From a virus: a stretch of DNA of 64,000 bases. Below are positions 58,727-64,000 of this stretch, in pieces. Under the pieces are notes generated by a model, which saw nothing but the letters and a program-made list of their open reading frames with translations, had not been told where the DNA came from and ran no database searches. Positions within the stretch are counted from its first letter, which is position 1. The number at the start of each line of letters is the position of its first letter. The stretch covers positions 1 through 64,000 of IMG/VR virus record IMGVR_UViG_3300032267_000607; one strand, written 5' to 3'. Both the position numbers and the translations under genes were made by a program.

Positions 58727-60319
58727 ATGACACCAGTAGATAAAACTAAAAAAGATAATTTGGCTAGAGGAATTCTTACATACAAAGATTTTAAAAGATT
58801 ATTAGATATACAGAATTTACAAGGCACTCAAGCATTCGCTCAAAATACTCAAGCAACAATTGATGAAATTGATGAAGGAATGTTTAAAAATATGGCAATT
58901 GACTTACAAGATTTGTCAGCTGATGATTTTTATAATAAGTATAAAATGACGAAAGCAGAAGCAATGCGTAAGTATGGTAAAAGCGAATCTGTTATCGATA
59001 TTCCACAAAAAACTTATTCAAAGTTAGTTTTTGATAATGCTGATACAGAAGAACCAAAATTAAAAGAGTCAGTAAGAAAAATTATATTAGATCAAATAGA
59101 AGAATTTAAAAAGAAAGCACCAGTTATAAAATTTAGTTTAATTGGTTCAATACTTACTAAACAATATAGAGATGATGCTGATTTAGATGTTAATGTTCTT
59201 TTTGATGTTCCAGAAAATCAAAGAGATGAAAAGAGATTAGAAATTGCTAAATCATTAAGAGATATAAATGGCAAAACAGTTCCAGGAACTAATCATCCTA
59301 TTAATTACTTTGTATTAACAGATCCAAAATTAAAAGAAAGAAATGATAATTTAAGTGATGGTATTTTTGATATTGCGAAAAATGAATTTATTAAAAAACC
59401 AGTAGAATTTAAATTTAATCCTGAGAAATACGCAAAAGATTTTGAAGACAAAGTAAAAAGATTAGATGTTGTTAAAGGTGAATTAGAAAGAGACATAGTT
59501 GATTATCAAGATTTAAAACGTTTAGATCCAGACAATGTTGAAAACTTAAAAGGAATCGTTTCGAAGAAGATTGGTGAAATTATGTCAGGTATTAAAGCAT
59601 TAGTAGATGCTGGCGATCAAACTATGAAAGATCGTAAAGAAGTTTTTGATGCTGACTTGACACCAGATGAAATACGTGAGTATGGCAAGAAGAATGCTTT
59701 ACCTAAAAATGTTATTTACAAAATGCTTGAGAAATATCATTACTTAACATTCTATAAAAAATTAAAAGAAATAATAAAAGATGGAGAAGTTTCTGACTCA
59801 GAAATAGCTTCAATAAAAGAATCAAACGATCCTTATGATTCTAAATTTGATTTTGGTTTAGATGATTATGAAATGGATTCAATTATTCGTAAGTATGATA
59901 ATGAAGATCCACTTGAAGATGACGATTATTTGGATATATACGATGATGAAGAATTAGAAGTTGTTGACGATGAAAACACTACTTATGATGTTCCTACAAT
60001 TAAAGAAGTTCTTACAAGACCAGAACGTATTAAATCACGTATTCGTTTTGCAAGAACAAAAGGAAGAAGAAATGCTAAATTACGTCTTGCTTTAAAAAGA
60101 GCATCAACAATGGACGTAGTAAATAAAAGAGCAAGAAGACTTGCAATTAATAAAATTAAAAAATTATTATTTAAAAAGTCACCAGCAAATATGTCAGTTG
60201 CTGAAAGAGAACGAGCAGAAAAACGTATAGCAGCATTACCAAAATCTTATATTAATAATTTTGCTATGAAACTTGTTCCTGTTGTTCGTAAAATTGAAAG
60301 AACAAGATTAACAAAATAA
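58727..60319 (+). CDS. Pol-beta-type nucleotidyltransferase-like probable head protein
   Basis: A 530-residue protein. IKFSLIGSILTKQYRDDADLDVNVLF at 134-159 (read in two parts) is a Pol-beta-superfamily motif: Gly140-Ser141, then D152-x-D154 separated by 10-12 residues. A third carboxylate cannot be assigned confidently. Its C-terminal ~100 residues are extremely basic and helical (RARRLAINKIKKLL, NFAMKLVPVVRKIERTRL), a DNA-contacting tail I recall on marine phage head proteins. A packaged DNA-bound enzyme is suspected. Confidence 0.6.
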   Translation: MTPVDKTKKDNLARGILTYKDFKRLLDIQNLQGTQAFAQNTQATIDEIDEGMFKNMAIDLQDLSADDFYNKYKMTKAEAMRKYGKSESVIDIPQKTYSKLVFDNADTEEPKLKESVRKIILDQIEEFKKKAPVIKFSLIGSILTKQYRDDADLDVNVLFDVPENQRDEKRLEIAKSLRDINGKTVPGTNHPINYFVLTDPKLKERNDNLSDGIFDIAKNEFIKKPVEFKFNPEKYAKDFEDKVKRLDVVKGELERDIVDYQDLKRLDPDNVENLKGIVSKKIGEIMSGIKALVDAGDQTMKDRKEVFDADLTPDEIREYGKKNALPKNVIYKMLEKYHYLTFYKKLKEIIKDGEVSDSEIASIKESNDPYDSKFDFGLDDYEMDSIIRKYDNEDPLEDDDYLDIYDDEELEVVDDENTTYDVPTIKEVLTRPERIKSRIRFARTKGRRNAKLRLALKRASTMDVVNKRARRLAINKIKKLLFKKSPANMSVAERERAEKRIAALPKSYINNFAMKLVPVVRKIERTRLTK

Positions 60320-60321
60320 TT

Positions 60322-60675
60322 ATGGTTAAAAAATTTAAAGATTTAAAAGAAGATATTATAGATTTAGTTTGTGAAACTAGATCATATGATGATTTAATAC
60401 AAGAAGAATCTGAATATCAAGGTAAGGCTGTGACTTTAAATAAGCCATTTAGAACTTCTGGTGGACCAAAGAAATTTGCTGTATATGTTAAAAACAGTTC
60501 TGGTAATGTGGTTATAGTTAGATTTGGTGATCCTAAAATGGAAATTAAAAGAGACGATCCAGCAAGACGTAAAAGTTTTAGAGCAAGACATAATTGTGAT
60601 ACAGCTAATGACAAAACTACACCCAGATATTGGTCATGTTATCAATGGCGTGCAGGGTCAAAAGTAGAGGGATAA
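60322..60675 (+). CDS. DUF6321-like protein
   Basis: A 117-residue protein ending with a strongly conserved marine-phage module: GKAVTLNKPFRTSGGPKKFA, then VRFGDPKMEIKRDDPARRKS, FRARHNCDTAND and RYWSCYQW. The two Cys and His (HNC...SC) could bind zinc. The domain (remembered as DUF6321) is often fused to head proteases; here it stands alone beside other probable head genes. Function unknown. Confidence 0.7.
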   Translation: MVKKFKDLKEDIIDLVCETRSYDDLIQEESEYQGKAVTLNKPFRTSGGPKKFAVYVKNSSGNVVIVRFGDPKMEIKRDDPARRKSFRARHNCDTANDKTTPRYWSCYQWRAGSKVEG

Positions 60676-60681
60676 ACTGTA

Positions 60682-60688
60682 CTAAATA
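60682..60688 (+). promoter_or_regulatory. Candidate late promoter box
   Basis: GTACTAAATAGA, just after the DUF6321-like gene and 47 nt before the ATG at 60735. The leader carries TTTGAAGGCACAT (60692-60704), an exact reverse complement of part of the DNA polymerase leader. Confidence 0.6.
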
Positions 60689-60734
60689 GAGTTTGAAGGC
60701 ACATAATACAATATAATAACAATAAGGATATAAA

Positions 60735-60968
60735 ATGAGTGAAAATAAACAAGATAATACATCAGTGAAAGTACAAGAAGCTACAGTTGAGACTCCTAAA
60801 GTTGAAGCACAACCAGCAGCAGCACCAAAAGTAGAAGTACAAGCTGAAGTAAAAGCTGAAGTTAAGGTTGAAACACAACCAGCTGAAGTAAAAGTAGAAG
60901 CACCTAAAAATAGATTAATAGATGGTGCGGTAGACGCATTAAACAAAAAATTAGATTTCAGAGTATAA
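60735..60968 (+). CDS. Val/Glu/Ala/Pro-rich small protein
   Basis: A 77-residue protein made mostly of VEAQPA and AEVKVE-type repeats, then a short folded-looking tail (RLIDGAVDALNKKLDFRV). Its low-complexity acidic spacer resembles linkers or elastic tethers. It lies at the head of a late operon with structural genes. Function unknown. Confidence 0.55.
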   Translation: MSENKQDNTSVKVQEATVETPKVEAQPAAAPKVEVQAEVKAEVKVETQPAEVKVEAPKNRLIDGAVDALNKKLDFRV

Positions 60969-61304
60969 ATGGAAGAGAATTTTAAGAAAAAAATATTGAA
61001 AAAACTATCAACTCCTGTATCGGATTATTTAAAAAAGAAACAACCTTTAAATAATGAAAATGATCCAGGAGAATATGATAGTGAAGGATCTATGGCTAAA
61101 AGTCAATTAACTTCAATATTAAATAATGCTAAAGAGATTAAAGAAATGCTTAATGACAATGATAATCTTCCTGAATGGGTACAAAGTAAAATAACAAAAG
61201 CAGAAGATTATATATCTACATGCAAAGATTATTTAAAATCAGAAAAGACACAAAAGACTGAAAACATAAAAGAAAGTTTTTCAGATTTTATTAAAAAGAA
61301 TTGA
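60969..61304 (+). CDS. Conserved small virion-associated protein
   Basis: A 111-residue helical protein. The block LPEWVQSKITKAEDYISTCK is a conserved pattern I recall from small marine T4-like phage proteins, here after a charged linker (NNENDPGEYDSEGS). The C-terminal ESFSDFIKKN is typical of proteins in head-associated operons. It starts directly after the preceding stop. Confidence 0.58.
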   Translation: MEENFKKKILKKLSTPVSDYLKKKQPLNNENDPGEYDSEGSMAKSQLTSILNNAKEIKEMLNDNDNLPEWVQSKITKAEDYISTCKDYLKSEKTQKTENIKESFSDFIKKN

Positions 61305-61330
61305 ATAACTATATTATAGCTATAATAACA

Positions 61331-61355
61331 AATAATCATTCTTAAGGTGATTATT
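61331..61355 (+). terminator. Hairpin before the surface-protein gene
   Basis: AATAATCA-TTCTTAAGG-TGATTATT is a perfect 8-bp stem with TTTTAA after it; weak, AT-rich terminator-like structure in the 73-nt gap, followed by AAAAGGAAAA as a ribosome site. Confidence 0.5.
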
Positions 61356-61377
61356 TTAACTTAAAAGGAAAATTACT

Positions 61378-62598
61378 ATGTCATTATGGGGAAATAAAGA
61401 TAGTAAAACAGCTACAGGAACAGTTGCTATTGCCGCAGATGGCGCAGTGACTGGAACTTCAACTGCTTTTACTACAGAATCAAGAGTCGGTGATTTTATT
61501 CGTGTATCAAATGAAGATTATCGAATTACTGTCATCACTTCAAACACAGCAGCAACTGTTGTTGCTGGTGTTGTTGGTGCAACACTTACTGCAGTTAATG
61601 CAGGTGCATCATATACATTATCAGAAAAACCAAAGTATGTATCTGATCCAACTAAAGTTTTTGGAGTAGATGCTACAGAAGCAGTATCAGGTGGAGACAA
61701 TGTAGTTTCTATCGCTGTTGCTTCTGGTGGTCTTCGTTATCTAGAAACACCTGCAGTCACATTGACTGCTCCAGTATCGTTGACTATTCCAACGACTGCT
61801 GTTTCTATCGCTGACGATACTATCACTTCTGCTAATCATAGATTATTAACTGGTACTAAACTAACATACTTAAAAGTAGGTGCAACTGCAATTACTGGTT
61901 TGGTAGATGGTACTGCTTACTTCATTATTGTGGTTGATGGTGATACATTTAAATTAGCAAGTTCTTTATCAAATGCTCAAGCTGGTACTGCCATTAACTT
62001 GACTGGTACTGGTACTAGTACACAAACTTTCACTGGTGATACTGCTACAGGTACTGCAACTATCTCTGGTGGTTTGGTCACAGCAGTTGCTGTCACTGAC
62101 TCAGGTTCTGCGTACACATCAGCTCCAACTGTTGTTGTTGGCAAACCTCGTCGTACTATTCCTACTTCTGGAATTACAACAGCTACTGATACTATTGCTT
62201 ACACTACACATGGCTTAAATGCTGCTGATGTACTTGTTTATAACAATGGTGGTGGATCTTCTGCAACTGGTTTAACTTCTGGTACAACATACTATGTTAT
62301 ATCTTCTGGTTTAACTGCAAATGCATTTAAAGTTTCTGCTACTGATGGTGGATCAGCTGTTGATATTACTGGTACTGGTAATAATGCTCAGTACTTTGAA
62401 ATCCAAGCATCTACTAACCAAGCAACTGCTACATCTTCACTAGGAGATTCTTCTACAAGTGGAACAGCTCATGCTGGTTGGGTACTAAGAACAGTAGGAA
62501 CAGGTGGACGTGCTGGTAGAGTAAATTATGAAACACTTGTTGCTATGGGAACAATCGCTGGCGATCAAGCTGACGATACTGAGTTCAAAGATAGTTAA
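61378..62598 (+). CDS. Virion surface/decoration-type protein with inserted beta repeats
   Basis: A 406-residue protein. The N-terminus SLWGNKDSKTATGTVAIAAD and C-terminus HAGWVLRTVGTGGRAGRVNY, then ETLVAMGTI..DD, form a pair that I recall flanking a variable middle in marine T4-like structural proteins. The middle (110-340) has repeated beta-type units, including VASGGLRYLETPAVTLTAP and VTDSGSAYTSAPTVVVG, the same G-x-(A/G)-Y-x-S-x-P-T signature inserted in gp14. Probably exposed on the head surface. Confidence 0.7.
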   Translation: MSLWGNKDSKTATGTVAIAADGAVTGTSTAFTTESRVGDFIRVSNEDYRITVITSNTAATVVAGVVGATLTAVNAGASYTLSEKPKYVSDPTKVFGVDATEAVSGGDNVVSIAVASGGLRYLETPAVTLTAPVSLTIPTTAVSIADDTITSANHRLLTGTKLTYLKVGATAITGLVDGTAYFIIVVDGDTFKLASSLSNAQAGTAINLTGTGTSTQTFTGDTATGTATISGGLVTAVAVTDSGSAYTSAPTVVVGKPRRTIPTSGITTATDTIAYTTHGLNAADVLVYNNGGGSSATGLTSGTTYYVISSGLTANAFKVSATDGGSAVDITGTGNNAQYFEIQASTNQATATSSLGDSSTSGTAHAGWVLRTVGTGGRAGRVNYETLVAMGTIAGDQADDTEFKDS

Positions 62599-62619
62599 TA
62601 AATAAAATAAAAACAATCC

Positions 62620-62659
62620 TAGAGTTGGGATGGTTAGATACAAATAATCATCCCCTCTA
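62620..62659 (+). other. Long intergenic hairpin
   Basis: TAGAG(TT)GGGATG at 62620-62632 pairs with CATCCC-CTCTA at 62649-62659: 11 bp interrupted by a 2-nt bulge, 16-nt loop. It has no U-run and lies just upstream of an AATAGGAGA ribosome site, so it may be a leader structure rather than a terminator. Confidence 0.5.
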
Positions 62660-62681
62660 TAACATATAATAGGAGAAAATA

Positions 62682-63275
62682 ATGGCTGATCAAAAAATAT
62701 CAGATTTAACTGCTGCAACCAGTGCTGCTGGTGCAGATCTATTCACACTCGTACAGGGTGGTTCGAATAAAAAAATAACAATTACAAACTTCTTAGCAAA
62801 CTTGAATTCTGCTGTAATAGTAAATTCAAATGGTGCTGACCAAGATACTCGTATCTCTGGAGATAACGATAACAATCTACTTTTCACAGATGCTTCTGCT
62901 GATAAAGTAGGTATCGGTACTTCTACACCATCTGAGAAACTTGACGTTGCTGGTAATTTAGCAATATCAAATGGATTCTTAACTTTTTCACAAACACCTC
63001 AAGCTGCAACAGGTAATGCTGCTGCAAGTTTGTCAACAGCTATAACTAACTTTACTTTATCTTCTGGAAGTGATTCTTTATCTCTTGCAGCAGGTTCAAC
63101 AGGTCAAGTTAAAATTATAAATGTAATAGCAGGTGCTGGTTCAGTATCAATTAACGTTGCGACTCGAGTTGGATTCACAACAGTTAATAGTAGTACTGTT
63201 GGTGGGACAATAACGTTATTAGCATTAGCTAGTGGATGGATAATTCTATCAGCTAGAAATATGACAATAGCATAA
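62682..63275 (+). CDS. Short fibre/structural protein
   Basis: A 197-residue protein. ADQKISDLTAATSAAGADLF at the start and KVGIGTSTPSEKLDVAGNLA in the middle are patterns of phage fibre/tailspike adaptor proteins. Thr/Ser/Ala-rich beta repeats and a compact C-terminal strand GTITLLALASGWIILSARN follow. It forms a late cluster with the preceding surface protein. Binding target unknown. Confidence 0.68.
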   Translation: MADQKISDLTAATSAAGADLFTLVQGGSNKKITITNFLANLNSAVIVNSNGADQDTRISGDNDNNLLFTDASADKVGIGTSTPSEKLDVAGNLAISNGFLTFSQTPQAATGNAAASLSTAITNFTLSSGSDSLSLAAGSTGQVKIINVIAGAGSVSINVATRVGFTTVNSSTVGGTITLLALASGWIILSARNMTIA

Positions 63276-63296
63276 TATATAATAAAGGTTTAAATT

Positions 63297-63518
63297 ATGA
63301 CATATAATGTAAAAAGTAAAATTGAAGAGTATTCTAAAATTTTAGGAGAAAAACAAAGTTTCTTAATTCAACTTCGCAATACAACAGCTCAAACTATAAA
63401 AGAGATTGATATGTTGACTGGTGCTATACAAGCATTAAATGAAGTAGAAATTTCAACTAAATTAAAAGAAGAAACTTCAACCAAAGATAATGACAGAGCA
63501 AAAACTAGCGGAAAATAA
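63297..63518 (+). CDS. Small coiled-coil protein
   Basis: A 73-residue protein with a long helix (SKIEEYSKILGEKQSFLIQL, then NTTAQTIKEIDMLTGAIQAL) and a charged tail. It overlaps the next gene by 29 nt. Probable assembly-related helical protein; family not recognised. Confidence 0.52.
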   Translation: MTYNVKSKIEEYSKILGEKQSFLIQLRNTTAQTIKEIDMLTGAIQALNEVEISTKLKEETSTKDNDRAKTSGK

Positions 63519-63879
63519 TTTCCTAAGTTATGCTATTAAATATTATGATAATCCTACTATTGGGAATTTATCAGAATTTGAAGATGATTTAAAAAGATTT
63601 ATTCATCTTTCTAAACTTTTAAAAAGATATAAACTTTCTTTAAATATAGATGATTTAAAAGAAAGACTTATATTAAATCATATAATTATTATCTATAATC
63701 TTTGGGGACAATCTGCAACAAAAATGTTGTTTTTTAAGATAGGTGAAGATAATTGGAATGTATTAATTCCTTTTCTTACCTATCTTGGAAGACTGCCTGA
63801 GTTTATTCCAGACACAGCAGTTCGCACAACAAGTTTGACGATTGATGAAAACGTACAAAAGAAATTAAGAGAAATATAA
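63490..63879 (+). CDS. DUF7207-like conserved protein
   Basis: A 129-residue helical protein: FLSYAIKYYDNPTIGNLSEF, EDDLKRFIHLSKLLKRY, LKERLILNHIIIIYNLWG and FLTYLGRLPEFIPDT. I recall this order as a conserved marine phage family (DUF7207). Its function is unknown; it lies between virion genes. It starts inside the preceding gene, and its stop overlaps the next start (TAATG). Confidence 0.68.
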   Translation: MTEQKLAENNFLSYAIKYYDNPTIGNLSEFEDDLKRFIHLSKLLKRYKLSLNIDDLKERLILNHIIIIYNLWGQSATKMLFFKIGEDNWNVLIPFLTYLGRLPEFIPDTAVRTTSLTIDENVQKKLREI

Positions 63880-64000
63880 TGGCAAATCTAGTAGTAGATA
63901 ATCTTATCGCTTTAAGAATTTTATATTTGCTTGTCACACCTTTCGTGAAGACAAAAGCATATGAATATGGAATTATTGATGATAAAGGTAATTATCTTAA
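63879..64000 (+). CDS. Conserved structural protein, 3' end outside window
   Basis: Only 40 residues are visible: ANLVVDNLIALRILYLLVTP followed by FVKTKAYEYGIIDDKGNYL. This start is characteristic of a small virion-associated family in marine T4-like phages, as I recall it. The gene is cut by the right edge. Confidence 0.6.
   Translation, partial: MANLVVDNLIALRILYLLVTPFVKTKAYEYGIIDDKGNYL

Noticed and set aside
1-64000. tRNA genes, CRISPR arrays, insertion sequences or an attachment site
   Set aside because: I looked for cloverleaf-like GC-rich stretches, regularly spaced repeats and transposase or integrase motifs and found none I can support; a tRNA scan would be needed to be certain.

Overview
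The window is a contiguous piece of an AT-rich, T4-like (contractile-tailed) phage genome, or a metagenomic assembly of one. Every gene I can support reads on the + strand, genes abut or overlap (often ATGA or TAATG), and I see no tRNA, rRNA, insertion sequence or CRISPR array. T4 core genes occur in recognisable blocks, and many accessory genes resemble those of marine T4-like phages (cyanophages and pelagiphages): peptide deformylase, CobS/CobT-like pair, Hsp20, the DUF6321-like and DUF7207-like proteins, and packaged nucleotidyltransferases. No photosynthesis gene is visible. Low GC and gene content suggest a host such as SAR11 or another low-GC marine proteobacterium. That is inference from remembered family resemblance; no search was run.

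Layout. 1-17.3 kb is the virion assembly block: a huge repetitive fibre protein (cut at the left edge), neck/tail genes 13, 14, 15, a fibre/cupredoxin-like protein where gene 16 would lie, large terminase 17, sheath 18, tube 19, portal 20, a 67-like core protein, protease 21, scaffold 22 and capsid 23, closed by a strong terminator. 17.3-25.5 kb holds a second tube-like protein, uvsY, uvsW, an Sm-like protein, late sigma factor 55, recombination nuclease 47/46 and peptide deformylase. 25.5-31 kb holds small genes, a metallopeptidase/VWA (CobT-like) protein, a CobS-like AAA+ ATPase and two small paralogues that share the ATPase N-terminal domain. 31-39 kb is the replication block: clamp 45, an HNH endonuclease, clamp loader 44/62, regA, a phasin-like protein with Hsp20, a second Sm-like protein, a winged-helix protein and DNA polymerase 43. 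39-41.6 kb is a run of small membrane, secreted and lipoprotein genes. 41.6-44.8 kb has uvsX and helicase 41.

44.8-49 kb is the most interesting region: a TET/JBP-type 2-oxoglutarate/Fe(II) dioxygenase directly followed by a GT-B-like glycosyltransferase, a HAD-type phosphatase and two paralogous small dioxygenase-fold proteins. It reads as a candidate DNA-base hydroxylation and glycosylation system. 49.8-61.3 kb is a second late cluster of probable internal head proteins (SprT-like protease, ligase-like, cytidylyltransferase-like and Pol-beta-like nucleotidyltransferases) interleaved with exported Thr/Ser-rich proteins. 61.4-64 kb holds virion surface proteins and the start of another conserved structural gene.

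Regulation. Ten near-identical sigma70-type promoters (TTTACT or TATACT, 17 nt, TATAAT or TAGAAT) precede early/middle genes. Several put the predicted transcription start on or next to the ATG, so those mRNAs would be leaderless. Late genes instead carry an ACTAAATA-like box. The DNA polymerase, phasin/hsp20 and uvsX operons have structured leaders or a palindrome at the promoter.
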